The notes under the pieces: generated by a model | The model's database searches: none | What the model was told of the DNA's origin: nothing | What the model saw: the letters and a program-made list of their open reading frames with translations, nothing else | Assembly: GCA_009917545.1 (NCBI GenBank) | Contig: QZDW01000011.1 | Span: 62,001-126,000 of the forward strand | Length of the DNA: 64,000 nt | Direction: 5' to 3' | DNA from: a bacterium 1XD42-76 | GTDB lineage: Bacteria; Bacillota; Clostridia; Lachnospirales; Lachnospiraceae | Shown: positions 33,307-42,942 of the stretch, piece by piece | How the letters are laid out: each line of letters opens with the position of its first letter | Numbering within the stretch: the stretch's first letter is position 1 | Made by a program: the position numbers and the translations under genes

Positions 33307-35715
33307 GATTTCTTCTTCAATATAGATAATGTCGCCTTCGGAGAGGACTTGCTGGAACATCCCGGAAGCTCCGTTTACTGTCAGACGGACTTTTCCCTTC
33401 GGGTGCTTCAGGTCAATCCCGGAATATTGGATCATATCCATCAGATAATAAGGACTGTTGTCATGTTTGGCCGGGAGTCTCAGGGAAGAGCCATTTAAGT
33501 GGAAGAGAAGTTCCCTTGGAGGTATATCCTTTTTCGGGATGGAAGTCTCTGGCGGTATAACCGATGGCTCGACAGGCTGCCCGGCAGCAGATGCCAGGGC
33601 GGACATATTTTCCTGAGCCATCCTGCCGGAAACGCCAGAAGCCGACGCGGCTCCCTGAGCTTGTCTGCCAATAACGTCAGAAACTGATGCCATTCCCTGA
33701 GCCACTCTGCCGGCAACGCCAGAAGATGACACGACTCCCTGAGTCAATCCGTCAGCAGTGTCAGAGGCTGGTGCATGTTCTGTAGTCTGCTGCGTAGCCG
33801 TCATGGAAGCCGGCGCGGCTTCCTGGGCCTGCCAGCTGCGGGTTCTTACAGGCGGGATGCGCCCCGGCTGTCCGGTGGATGAAGTTCCGGTTTCGGAAGC
33901 AGACGGTGGTGTCTGCTGTGATGCAGGCTCCAGTATTCCGGGTTCAGACATGTCTGGCTTCTGAACAGTCGAATCTGACGGGGAGAGCGGCCCTGATGTT
34001 TCCTCAGAGCCAAAGACAGAATCAGTAACCTGTTCCTGTGCCATTTCCTTTTCAGATTCGGTGGGAGCCTGCTCCGTTTTTGCGGGTTCAGGCGGCCGCT
34101 TGATGGAAATACTGTCGCCATTTTTCAAAGGTGTACTTAAGGGGACATGCTCGCCATTTAGCGTGATATCAATACAATCAGCCGCGCCTTCGATATCGCC
34201 GAGGCAGGCTGAGGCCGGAATGCCCTGGACTGCCGGAATGAAATCAATGAAGTCTCCGGCATGGATGATTTCTGAGAGCTTTCCTTCCTGTTTATTAATG
34301 AAAAGCGAGGCTGGCTGGGCGGAAGTTCCGTAGAACACCTTGCGCATGCCATTGACCGTCACAGTCAGGTTAAGGCCGGGACGTCCCATGATATCACGGA
34401 AGCCATAGCCATTCATCATCAAAAGATTCAGGGCTGTAAAGCTGCCGCTGCGGAATAGCTTTGCCGGGCGGTCGTTCAGGACGACGCGGAAGCTGTCATT
34501 AATCAGATTAAGACCGGAAGAGATGGCGATGCCGAGCGGGGTGGCGTATTCCGGATTATTCAGGTCATACTCCTCTGAGTAGGCATTGGCCTGGAAATAG
34601 TTGCCTGCAATAGCCACGCGGTTGGCATCCATCTTGAGCGCTGCGGTCAGCCCGTCCTTTAGTCCGGCCAGTTTGCTGCCGCCTCCGGCAAGAAACAGGG
34701 CAGATGGCGGTCCGCCGTTCACCTCCAGTATCTTGGCGGCGATCTCCTTGCACAGCAGGGCAGAGGTCTTTTGGATGCAGCGGAGAATATCCTCACGTGA
34801 AAGCGTGTGCTCAAGTCCCAGAATATCGGCAAAAACGATCTTGTCTTCATGTTCAATCTTGGCCTTAATGAGCTCAGCTGTTTTAAAATCCACGAGATAT
34901 TCCTTCATGATCGTTTCGGTAATCTCATCTCCGGCTACGGTAGCCATTGTATAGCCCGTAACGCTGCCGCCTGTGCAGGCGGCAATGTCCGAAGTCCCGG
35001 CGCCGATATCGACTAATGCCAGATTGAGGAGCCGCAGATTTTCCGGGATCGCGGCATTGATGGCAGCGATCGGCTCGAGTGTCAGACTGGCGACTTCCAG
35101 TCCGATTTTATTCATGGTGGTATACAGACTTTCCACAACCTCGCTAGGAAGGAAGGTGGCGATCAGATCCACCTTGACATGCTGGCCGCGGTGGTCTTTC
35201 AGATTGGATATCATATACTGGTCGAGGAAATACTGGCATACCGTATACCCGACCAGGTAAAAACGTTTGGCATTATCCGGGGCATCATTTTCTGCGTCAA
35301 AGGCCTCTTCGGCCTTGCTGATTGCCCCGGCTTCCAGACGGCTGATAACTTCGTCATCGATGAGCTGGACGCCTGATAAGTCCAGCTCGTATTCAGCCCG
35401 TTTGGTTCTCAACGCCCGTCCGGCAGCAGCGACACAGACACGGTTGAGCTTTATATTGATTTTGTGCTCGAGCCGTTTTTTTATCCTGTCGGCCAGAAGT
35501 GCTACTTTTTCTATATTTTCGATCTGTCCGTCAATCATGGCCCGCTCTGTGTGTTCCTCGCGCTCAATGGCAATGATTTTTACACGATCCTCTTCAATGC
35601 TTCCTACCATTCCGATGATACTCCGCGTTCCGATATCCAGAGCAAATACTGTGCTGCCAGTCTGCACGGAAACCGATACCTGAGCCTGAGCCTTTTTGGC
35701 CTGTACTTTTGCCAT
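33301..35715 (-). CDS. Large FtsA-superfamily protein with C-terminal small beta domains
   Basis: 804 residues. Residues about 20-420 are an FtsA/actin-like ATPase: VFALDIGTRSIIGMVG (phosphate 1), ALVDIGAGTSDIAACTGG (phosphate 2), FLAGGGSKLAGLKDG (adenosine) and an inserted 1C-like subdomain between. Beyond it come two short repeated modules with LTVTVNGMRKVFYG...IHAGDFIDFIP and ITLNGEHVPLSTPLKNGDSISIK, then a Pro/Ser/Thr/Gln-rich linker of roughly 200 residues, then a third module (LRLPAKHDNS...VRLTVNGASGMFQQVLSEGDIIYIEEE). FtsA proper is about 420 residues; no amphipathic C-terminal membrane helix is seen. Function in division or shape is inferred only. Confidence 0.85.
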   Translation of the reverse strand: MAKVQAKKAQAQVSVSVQTGSTVFALDIGTRSIIGMVGSIEEDRVKIIAIEREEHTERAMIDGQIENIEKVALLADRIKKRLEHKINIKLNRVCVAAAGRALRTKRAEYELDLSGVQLIDDEVISRLEAGAISKAEEAFDAENDAPDNAKRFYLVGYTVCQYFLDQYMISNLKDHRGQHVKVDLIATFLPSEVVESLYTTMNKIGLEVASLTLEPIAAINAAIPENLRLLNLALVDIGAGTSDIAACTGGSVTGYTMATVAGDEITETIMKEYLVDFKTAELIKAKIEHEDKIVFADILGLEHTLSREDILRCIQKTSALLCKEIAAKILEVNGGPPSALFLAGGGSKLAGLKDGLTAALKMDANRVAIAGNYFQANAYSEEYDLNNPEYATPLGIAISSGLNLINDSFRVVLNDRPAKLFRSGSFTALNLLMMNGYGFRDIMGRPGLNLTVTVNGMRKVFYGTSAQPASLFINKQEGKLSEIIHAGDFIDFIPAVQGIPASACLGDIEGAADCIDITLNGEHVPLSTPLKNGDSISIKRPPEPAKTEQAPTESEKEMAQEQVTDSVFGSEETSGPLSPSDSTVQKPDMSEPGILEPASQQTPPSASETGTSSTGQPGRIPPVRTRSWQAQEAAPASMTATQQTTEHAPASDTADGLTQGVVSSSGVAGRVAQGMASVSDVIGRQAQGAASASGVSGRMAQENMSALASAAGQPVEPSVIPPETSIPKKDIPPRELLFHLNGSSLRLPAKHDNSPYYLMDMIQYSGIDLKHPKGKVRLTVNGASGMFQQVLSEGDIIYIEEEIE
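33570..33780 (-). repeat. Imperfect tandem repeat in the linker of the FtsA-like protein
   Basis: The linker reads VAGRVAQGMASVSD, VIGRQAQGAASASG and VSGRMAQENMSALAS in succession. This is an Ala/Gly/Ser/Gln-rich unit of about 14-22 residues, in frame, encoded by degenerate DNA repeats. Confidence 0.65.
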
Positions 35716-36028
35716 ACCCGCCCTCCTCTATAATGATATAAATAATAGGATGAAAATCCACCTGATGTCTATGAAGGTTTGTCCCTGATCGGCTCTTTTC
35801 TTACAGCCTTTTCAGGAATGTACATGTTTTGATAATCTGCTCTGCCTGCCTGTTTCCTGATATAGGCAAACGTAGCTGGCTGTCTTATCTGCTTTATTTG
35901 CCTGTACACGATATAGGCAAATGCAGCTATCCATGTTAATGCTTCCTATGATATTATAGTAAAAATATGTCCTGATGTAAATCTTTTTTGAGGGAGTGTC
36001 TTTAAATTGTAAAAAAACAATGAAGTGA
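35716..36028. other. Intergenic region with two hairpin direct repeats
   Basis: Two related segments near 35848-35882 and 35898-35930 each carry TGCCTG...GATATAGGCAAA followed by a GTAGCTGG or GCAGCTATC tail, about 50 bases apart. In each copy TGCCT can pair with AGGCA. No gene is seen in this divergent gap between the FtsA-like gene and secA. Confidence 0.5.
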
Positions 36029-36057
36029 TTGAATAAAAGGGCGGAAGGTGTTAAAAT
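36029..36057 (+). promoter_or_regulatory. Promoter of secA
   Basis: TTGAAT (36029-36034) and TAAAAT (36052-36057) are 17 bases apart, giving a leader of about 165 bases. Confidence 0.55.
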
Positions 36058-36225
36058 ACTAAGGATTATACCCGTTTTATCCCGTATCCTGCATTTAAAA
36101 CAGGGACAGGACCGGGAATTGTCAGGTCAGATCAGGATTTTATGCGCCGGAGGCGCGCTGCCTTTGGCAATAAACTTGTTTGTATAATGAATTTTTACAG
36201 TATTTTAGACTTAGGAGCGTGTAGA

Positions 36226-38805
36226 ATGAATCTTGTTGAGAAAGTATTTGGAACTCACAGCGACCGCGAGCTGAAGCTGATTTATCCGATTATTCATAAG
36301 ATTGAGGAACTCCGTCCGCAGATGCAGGCGATGAGCGATGAAGAACTCAGGGACCAGACGCGAAAGTTTAAGGAGCGTCTGGCCGGCGGAGAGACGCTGG
36401 ACGATATCCTGCCGGAGGCTTTTGCCGCTGTGCGGGAGGCTGCAAAGCGTACATTAAATATGGAGCATTATCCGGTACAGCTCATCGGTGGTATTGTCCT
36501 TCATCAGGGACGTATTGCTGAGATGAAAACGGGTGAAGGAAAAACACTGGTTTCCACCTGCCCCGCCTACCTGAATGCTCTGGCCGGCAAGGGTGTGCAG
36601 ATTGTAACGGTGAATGATTACCTGGCAAAGCGTGACGCTGAGTGGATGGGGCAGGTGCATGAGTTCCTGGGCTTGAAGGTCGGCGTGGTTCTGAATTCCA
36701 TGACTTCCGAGGAGAGGAAGGCTGCTTACGGCTGTGATATCACGTATGTCACCAATAATGAGCTTGGTTTTGATTACCTGCGTGACAATATGGCGATCTA
36801 CAAGGAGCAGATGGTGCTGCGTGAGCTTGATTACTGTATCATTGACGAGGTGGACTCGGTGCTGATTGATGAGGCAAGGACCCCGCTTATCATCTCCGGT
36901 CAGAGTGGGAAGTCCACCAAGCTTTATGAGGTCTGCGATATTTTGGCCAGGCAGCTTGTACGTGGTGAGGAATCAGCTGAATTTACAAAGCTAAACGCCA
37001 TTATGGGCGAGGAGATCGAGGAGTCGGGAGACTTCATTGTTAATGAAAAGGATAAGGTAGTGAACCTGACAGAGGAAGGCGTCAGGAAAGTGGAAGAATT
37101 TTTCCACATTGAAAATCTGGCTGACCCGGAAAATCTGGAGATCCAGCACAATATTATCTTGGCCCTGCGGGCGAATTATCTGATGTTCCGTGATAAAGAT
37201 TATGTGGTAAAGGATGAAGAGGTTCTGATCGTCGATGAATTTACAGGGCGTATCATGCCAGGCCGCCGCTATTCCGACGGACTTCATCAGGCGATCGAGG
37301 CAAAGGAACATGTGAATGTCAGAAGAGAGTCCAGGACACTGGCAACGATTACCTTCCAGAATTTCTTTAACAAATTCCGCAAAAAGGCCGGCATGACCGG
37401 TACGGCACAGACAGAGGAGCGGGAGTTCCGGAATATTTACGAGATGGACGTTATTGTGATTCCGACGAATAAGCCGGTTGTCCGTAAAGACCTCAATGAC
37501 GCTGTTTATAAGACAAAAAAGGAGAAATTCAACGCCGTAGTCGAAAATATCGTCGAGACGCATGAAAAGGGGCAGCCTGTCCTGGTGGGTACGATCACGA
37601 TTGAAACCTCAGAGATGCTGAGCCATATGCTGAAAAAACGTGGGATTCCGCATAAGGTTCTGAACGCCAAGTTCCATGAGATGGAGGCAGAGATTGTAGC
37701 GGAGGCCGGTGTGCACGGTGCGGTCACGATTGCCACCAATATGGCCGGACGTGGTACAGATATCAAGCTGGATGAGGAGTCCAGGGCAGCCGGGGGCCTT
37801 AAAATCATTGGAACGGAGCGCCATGAGTCGCGGCGTATCGACAATCAGCTTCGCGGCCGTTCCGGACGTCAGGGAGATCCCGGTGAATCGCGTTTTTATA
37901 TTTCCCTGGAAGATGATCTGATGCGCCTGTTCGGCTCCGATAAGCTCATGAGCATGTTTAATGCCCTGGGAGTGCCGGAAAATGAACAGATTGAACATAA
38001 GATGCTCTCATCAGCGATTGAGAAGGCGCAGAAAAAGATTGAGACGAACAACTATGGAATCCGTGAAAACCTGTTGAAATATGACGAGGTTATGAACGAG
38101 CAGCGTGAGGTAGTATACGGCGAGCGGCTCCAGGTGCTAAACGGAGAGAACATGCGAGACGTCGTGATGAAAATGCTGACCGACATTGTGGAGGGCGCTG
38201 TTGACATGTATGTCAGCGACGACCAGCCTGCCGAGAAGTGGGATTTCAAGGAGATCAACGAGTTGCTGCTTCCGATTATTCCGCTCGAGCCTCTTGAACT
38301 GACGGACGAGATCCGGAATATGAAAAAGGATGAGCTTAAGCATGTTCTCAAGGAGAAGGCGATTAAGTTCTATGAGTCCAAGGAAGCGGAGTTTCCGGAT
38401 GCAGAGCAGATCCGTGAGATTGAGCGTGTGATTCTCCTTAAGGTAATTGACAATAAATGGATGTCCCATATCGACGATATGGAGCAGCTGCGCCAGGGGA
38501 TCGGGCTTCAGGCATACGGAAACCGGGATCCGCTGGTAGAGTATAAGATGAACGGCTATGAAATGTTTGACGACATGTCTGCGGCGATCCGTGAGGATAC
38601 CATTCGGATTCTCTGCCATATTCGTGTGGAGCAGAAAGTGGAGAGGGAGCCGGCTGCCAAAGTGACAGGGACGAATAAGGATGACAGCGCCGCGAGAGCG
38701 CCGCAGAGGCGGGCCGTGCAGAAAATTTACCCGAATGACCCGTGCCCCTGCGGATCCGGCAAGAAATATAAACAGTGTCATGGCAGAAAGCCGCTGGCAC
38801 AGTAG
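36226..38805 (+). CDS. secA: Preprotein translocase ATPase SecA
   Basis: Motor of the Sec secretion pathway. [29 protein letters not shown] begins the helicase-like core. The Walker [10 protein letters not shown] is at residues 99-107, [20 protein letters not shown] is the Walker B region, and GRGTDIKL...[27 protein letters not shown] is the second RecA-like domain. The C-terminus ends in the zinc/SecB-binding [14 protein letters not shown]. It has 859 residues, a normal length for Firmicutes. AGGAG lies nine bases before the ATG at 36226; the earlier ATG at 36142 lacks a site. Confidence 0.97.
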   Translation: MNLVEKVFGTHSDRELKLIYPIIHKIEELRPQMQAMSDEELRDQTRKFKERLAGGETLDDILPEAFAAVREAAKRTLNMEHYPVQLIGGIVLHQGRIAEMKTGEGKTLVSTCPAYLNALAGKGVQIVTVNDYLAKRDAEWMGQVHEFLGLKVGVVLNSMTSEERKAAYGCDITYVTNNELGFDYLRDNMAIYKEQMVLRELDYCIIDEVDSVLIDEARTPLIISGQSGKSTKLYEVCDILARQLVRGEESAEFTKLNAIMGEEIEESGDFIVNEKDKVVNLTEEGVRKVEEFFHIENLADPENLEIQHNIILALRANYLMFRDKDYVVKDEEVLIVDEFTGRIMPGRRYSDGLHQAIEAKEHVNVRRESRTLATITFQNFFNKFRKKAGMTGTAQTEEREFRNIYEMDVIVIPTNKPVVRKDLNDAVYKTKKEKFNAVVENIVETHEKGQPVLVGTITIETSEMLSHMLKKRGIPHKVLNAKFHEMEAEIVAEAGVHGAVTIATNMAGRGTDIKLDEESRAAGGLKIIGTERHESRRIDNQLRGRSGRQGDPGESRFYISLEDDLMRLFGSDKLMSMFNALGVPENEQIEHKMLSSAIEKAQKKIETNNYGIRENLLKYDEVMNEQREVVYGERLQVLNGENMRDVVMKMLTDIVEGAVDMYVSDDQPAEKWDFKEINELLLPIIPLEPLELTDEIRNMKKDELKHVLKEKAIKFYESKEAEFPDAEQIREIERVILLKVIDNKWMSHIDDMEQLRQGIGLQAYGNRDPLVEYKMNGYEMFDDMSAAIREDTIRILCHIRVEQKVEREPAAKVTGTNKDDSAARAPQRRAVQKIYPNDPCPCGSGKKYKQCHGRKPLAQ

Positions 38806-38868
38806 ACATTTCAGGCTCTCAAAACGGCGGCCGGACCGCAGAATCATGAGGAAGAAAGGACGGTATCT

Positions 38869-40008
38869 ATGGTTGAGCTGGACCAGTTTAAATATACATT
38901 ATCCACATACGACAAACCGCTCAGGGAGGTCAGGGATTCTCTGAATCTGGACGCCAAGATCCGCCGGATCGACGAGCTGGATAAGACTATGCAGGAGCCA
39001 AGCTTCTGGGAGGATGCGGAAAAATCCACCAGACTCGTGAAAGAAGCAAAGAATCTGAAGGATACAGTATCAGAGTTCCATAAACTTGAGAACCAGTATG
39101 AGGAGATCGAGTTGATGCTTGAACTGGGCTATGAGGAGAATGACCCGGCGATGATTCCCGAGATCGGGGAAATGCTGGATGAATTTGTCTCTGAGCTGGA
39201 AGCGCTGCGGTTACGGACGCTTCTGACAGGAGAATATGACAGCAACAACGCGATTCTGAGGCTGAATGCAGGCGCCGGAGGCACCGAATCCTGTGACTGG
39301 TGCAGTATCCTCTACCGTATGTACTGCCGGTGGGCTGAGAGCAAGGGCTATTCTGTGGAGGTACTGGACTTTTTAGACGGTGAGGAAGCCGGAATCAAAT
39401 CCGTTACCATGCAGATCAATGGCGAGAATGTGTTTGGATATCTGAAATCTGAGCGGGGAGTCCATCGTTTGGTAAGGATTTCGCCATTCAACGCGAACGG
39501 GAAACGGCAGACCTCGTTCGTATCCTGCGATGTCATGCCCGATATTGATGAGGACCTTGACGTGGAGATTAATCAGGACGATCTGCGCATTGATACGTAC
39601 CGTTCCAGCGGTGCAGGAGGGCAGCATATCAATAAGACGTCCTCGGCAGTCCGTATCACTCACATACCCACAGGCATCGTAGTGCAGTGCCAGAATGAGC
39701 GTTCCCAATTCCAGAATAAAGACAGGGCGATGCAGATGTTGAAAGCCAAGCTGTACATGCTAAAGCAGCAGGAAAATGCGGAGAAGATTTCCGATATCCG
39801 CGGGGACGTAAAGGAGATTGGTTGGGGAAGTCAGATTCGTTCCTATGTGCTCCAGCCCTATACATTAATCAAAGATCACAGAACCGGCTTTGAAAGCGGG
39901 AATGTAAATAGTGTGCTGGATGGTGGAATCGACGGGTTTATCAGTGCCTTTTTACGGTGGGAAAGCCTGGGACGTCCACAGACAAAAGGTGGGCAGGAGC
40001 TGGAGTAG
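38869..40008 (+). CDS. prfB: Peptide chain release factor 2
   Basis: Recognises UGA and UAA stop codons. The 379-residue protein has the SPF anticodon-like tripeptide in RISPFNANGKRQTSF and the GGQ catalytic loop in SSGAGGQHINKT. Many prfB genes need a programmed +1 frameshift at an early UGA. Here the frame is open from the ATG: the expected region (about codons 22-27) reads without an in-frame stop and without the CTTTGA slippery sequence. The ATG has GAAAGGA upstream. Follows secA by 63 bases and is probably co-transcribed. Confidence 0.97.
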   Translation: MVELDQFKYTLSTYDKPLREVRDSLNLDAKIRRIDELDKTMQEPSFWEDAEKSTRLVKEAKNLKDTVSEFHKLENQYEEIELMLELGYEENDPAMIPEIGEMLDEFVSELEALRLRTLLTGEYDSNNAILRLNAGAGGTESCDWCSILYRMYCRWAESKGYSVEVLDFLDGEEAGIKSVTMQINGENVFGYLKSERGVHRLVRISPFNANGKRQTSFVSCDVMPDIDEDLDVEINQDDLRIDTYRSSGAGGQHINKTSSAVRITHIPTGIVVQCQNERSQFQNKDRAMQMLKAKLYMLKQQENAEKISDIRGDVKEIGWGSQIRSYVLQPYTLIKDHRTGFESGNVNSVLDGGIDGFISAFLRWESLGRPQTKGGQELE

Positions 40009-40097
40009 AACGGAAGAAAAGGGCGGACTGAATTTGTGACAGATCAGAAGCCTGACAGGCTGCCGGAATACAGGATTTGGAGCCCGGAATACCCGGG

Positions 40098-40216
40098 ATA
40101 CAGATAGATCGGAATACAGGCGAATCAAGGCACAGGACAGGCAGGATGCAGATGATTCGAGAACAGGATAAGTAGAATACAGACGAATTAAAATGCAAGA
40201 TAAGTAAGATACAGAA
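40098..40216 (+). repeat. Tandem array, 16-nt period, between prfB and its terminator
   Basis: ATACAG or ATGCAG/ATGCAA landmarks start at 40098, 40114, 40146, 40177, 40193 and 40209, spaced by 16 or close to multiples of it. The intermediate units (near 40130 and 40161) keep only ACAGGA. Purine-rich on the transcribed strand. It lies in the 3' untranslated part of the prfB transcript. Confidence 0.75.
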
Positions 40217-40222
40217 TACTTT

Positions 40223-40262
40223 ATGCAGAAAAGCTGCCGTTGGCAGCTTTTCTGCATTTTCT
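40223..40262 (+). terminator. Strong intrinsic terminator of secA-prfB
   Basis: ATGCAGAAAAGCTGCC and GGCAGCTTTTCTGCAT are perfect complements with a three-base loop and a T-rich tail. It can partly serve the convergent wall-repeat gene too. Confidence 0.9.
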
Positions 40263-40288
40263 ATATTGATAGGCTGGTGTTTTAGCAA

Positions 40289-41710
40289 TTAGTGCTTTTC
40301 GGTACACTTGTCGCCCAGAGCATCATGGAGCAGGATACCATTCTTATCGGTGCAGTAGTAATAGCCGTCCTGGTCCTTGATGTTTTTCTTATTCTTCTGG
40401 ATTGCCCCATTCTCAGCAAGCAGGTATTCCGCGGAAACCTCGTTGCCGTTTACGTTCTGATACCAGGATACGGGCTGATACTTGGTGCCTTCCTCAGCAG
40501 TCAGTCGTCTGCCGTGGTCGTAGATGTATCCGCCGTCAATGCCGGTGATGCCTGCGCCCTTGGGAGCGCCGTTTGACTTAAAGGAGAAGGTGTAGGTAGT
40601 GCCGTCGATACCGATGGACTGTGTTCCCGTCTTAACACCGCTGTCGCTGGTCAGGTAATAGACCTCTCTTGTATCAGAGGGACCGCTGGGGAGATTGTCA
40701 AGGTAGTCAACACTGGTATAGCCAGCAATCTCTTTGCTGTTTTCTTCGCTGAAGGTAAATACCTTAAGACCGGTAATCATCTCACCATTACTGTTGAAGG
40801 CATATGTCTTGCCGTCGATCGTCTTGAACTGGCTTTCCGTGATCTTACCGTTGGAACCGGCATAATAGTAATAGGAGGTACCATCCGCATTGGCGCCGGA
40901 ATTCATCTGCTCGTGCGGGACAGCCTGGAACCAGCCTGTGTGCAGGTAGCAGTCCTCGCCTCCGCCATAGAATTTCCAGTCACCATCGCTATCCTGATGC
41001 CAGCCGGAGACAGCGACGCCTCTTTCGTCAAAGAGGTACTTGTGGTCGCCGAGCGTCTTATCTGTGCTGATGGCCTTTTTACCATTGGAATTGAAATAAA
41101 AGTGGTAGGTGGGGTTAGAATCATCCTCATTATCGTCGTCCGTCACTGTCGCATATACCCAGGCGTTTACGACGATATCGCCATCGCCTTCCTCATCTGC
41201 GTAGTAAATGCCCTCCTGCCAGTTATCCTCTTCCACGCGCTCGCCGGTCTCACTGATCCATCCGGTAACCATTCTCCCGTACTGGTCAAAGACATATTTT
41301 TTATCACCGATGTTGTAAATCTCAGCCTTGCCCTCCTTGGAAGTGAAAGCACGTCCGTTGGCGCCAAAATAATACCAGCTGGCCTCATCAACCAGATCAT
41401 CCCCCTGCCATTCCGGGTTCTGGATCTGCCGCCAGGAATTCGTCAGCATGGCGCCGTTGGATCTTACATAGTAAAAATTCTCGTTAAGGTTAAGCAGGGT
41501 ATCCGTTACCATGAAACCATTGCTTCCAAGATAGTAGTTGACGCCATTATCCTCCTTCCAGGTATCTGTCGCATAGTTTCCATTATTTTCAACATATACC
41601 CAGCTGCCGTCGATCTCCTTCCACTCTGCGGCAAAGGCAGTAAATGCAGAGCCGAGTGCCAGCGCTGCCGACGCTGTCAGGACCGCGTAGCAATAAGTTG
41701 TCTTTTTCAT
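40289..41710 (-). CDS. Secreted cell-wall-binding repeat protein
   Basis: 473 residues with signal peptide MKKTTYCYAVLTASAALALGSAFTAFAA (cleavage after AFA). The whole mature part consists of about ten choline-binding/wall-binding repeats of the form W-Y--NG-..-tG-----g--YyF---G-m, for instance SWVYVENNGNYATDTW, YYLGSNGFMVTDT, YYFGANGRAF, YVFDQYGRMVTGWI and YLFDERGVAVSGW. No catalytic domain is seen, so it is a structural or adhesive wall protein. AGGAGG precedes the ATG. Convergent with prfB and isolated from other genes. Confidence 0.88.
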   Translation of the reverse strand: MKKTTYCYAVLTASAALALGSAFTAFAAEWKEIDGSWVYVENNGNYATDTWKEDNGVNYYLGSNGFMVTDTLLNLNENFYYVRSNGAMLTNSWRQIQNPEWQGDDLVDEASWYYFGANGRAFTSKEGKAEIYNIGDKKYVFDQYGRMVTGWISETGERVEEDNWQEGIYYADEEGDGDIVVNAWVYATVTDDDNEDDSNPTYHFYFNSNGKKAISTDKTLGDHKYLFDERGVAVSGWHQDSDGDWKFYGGGEDCYLHTGWFQAVPHEQMNSGANADGTSYYYYAGSNGKITESQFKTIDGKTYAFNSNGEMITGLKVFTFSEENSKEIAGYTSVDYLDNLPSGPSDTREVYYLTSDSGVKTGTQSIGIDGTTYTFSFKSNGAPKGAGITGIDGGYIYDHGRRLTAEEGTKYQPVSWYQNVNGNEVSAEYLLAENGAIQKNKKNIKDQDGYYYCTDKNGILLHDALGDKCTEKH

Positions 41711-41978
41711 CCATCATTCCTCCTCAATACTTATTTTCTTTATTTCTATTATAAACAGAATACCACTTACTGGCAATGCATTTCCACGGTTAAGTTGGGG
41801 TAAAAATGTGGCAGAATCTGCCAATCAGCAGAATGCGGGGTTCTGTGCCTCAAAATGCGTGTCAGATGTCAGGATGGAAATTGACTTTTGGGCACAAAGA
41901 ATTTATACTGGTAGCTGGAAGAGATTCCGGCAGCGGATGTTCTGGTGCCGGAGAACCATTTCGGAAAGAGGTGCCGCC

Positions 41979-42920
41979 TTGAAAAAATACTTACCACTGC
42001 TTGCCAATCTTGCCGGGCAGACAATATTTGGCTTTGCGTACATTTTTATCAAAATGGGGATGGCTGTTGTAGATCAGAACAGCATCAAGTTTCTTGCGTT
42101 CCGATTCGTGCTGGGATTTCTGGCGATGACGCTTCTGGTGGTGTTCGGCCTGCAGAAAGTACATTATAAAAACCGCCCGGTTTATCTGATTCTCATATGC
42201 GGCCTGCTCAATCCCATGATCAGCCAGATTGTGGAGACGACAGCGACAACGTATGCGCCTGCTTCACAGATGTCATTGTTTAACAGCGTTCTCCCGGTTA
42301 CAATGCTGGTGTTTTCAGCGCTCATCAACCATGAATATCCCACAAGACGGCAGGTCATGCTGGTATTTGTGGTAGTAGGCGGTGTGCTGATCGCCAATAT
42401 GGCGGATAAGGTGGAAGCCGGGCTTACGACCATTGGCCTGGTGCTGATTATCGGCCTCAACATTACGCTGGCGATTCAACGTGTCCTTGTACGGCGGACA
42501 TCGGCAGTCTTTAATTCCTTTGATATCATTTATCTGACGACGGGAATGGGAGCGCTGTTTTTTACCGTGCTTTCTCTGGGAGGACATGCCATCGCGCATG
42601 GCTCTCTGGCCGGCTATTTTACCGGTCTGATGACGCCCCGGTTCGGGATTTCCCTTCTCTATATGGGACTTGGTTCCTGCGTGGGGGCATTCCTGCTTAC
42701 GACCTACGCTTCGGCGAATCTTCCTTTCGCAGTATATTCCGCCACCTGCAGCCTGAGCACAGTGGTCGGGATTCTCAGCGGTGTGGTGTTTTTAGGCGAA
42801 CGCTTTACATGGATTGAAGTGGTCGGTACGGCGGTGATTCTTGTCGGGGTGATTGGAATCGGACTGTCATATGACGCCGGGAATAAAGAAGGAAACCGTT
42901 TCAGGCTGGATAAGAGCTGA
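41979..42920 (+). CDS. DMT-superfamily transporter, EamA type
   Basis: About ten transmembrane segments in 313 residues arranged as two EamA halves. The first begins LANLAGQTIFGFAYIFIKMGMAVV with FRFVLGFLAM, and the second ends VVGILSGVVFLGERFTWIEVVGTAVILVGVIGIGL. GERFTWIE before the last helix is typical of EamA proteins. The likely job is metabolite export; substrate unknown. A TTG start at 41979 (MKKYLPLL) is chosen because GAGGTG precedes it, while the frame upstream to 41808 is soluble and has no start signal. Confidence 0.85.
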   Translation: MKKYLPLLANLAGQTIFGFAYIFIKMGMAVVDQNSIKFLAFRFVLGFLAMTLLVVFGLQKVHYKNRPVYLILICGLLNPMISQIVETTATTYAPASQMSLFNSVLPVTMLVFSALINHEYPTRRQVMLVFVVVGGVLIANMADKVEAGLTTIGLVLIIGLNITLAIQRVLVRRTSAVFNSFDIIYLTTGMGALFFTVLSLGGHAIAHGSLAGYFTGLMTPRFGISLLYMGLGSCVGAFLLTTYASANLPFAVYSATCSLSTVVGILSGVVFLGERFTWIEVVGTAVILVGVIGIGLSYDAGNKEGNRFRLDKS

Positions 42921-42942
42921 GACGGGATGGGAGAAATAATGT

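Noticed and set aside
40913-41803. 296-codon plus-strand frame opposite the wall-repeat protein
   Set aside because: Antisense shadow of a repetitive gene; no start signal and no recognisable domain.
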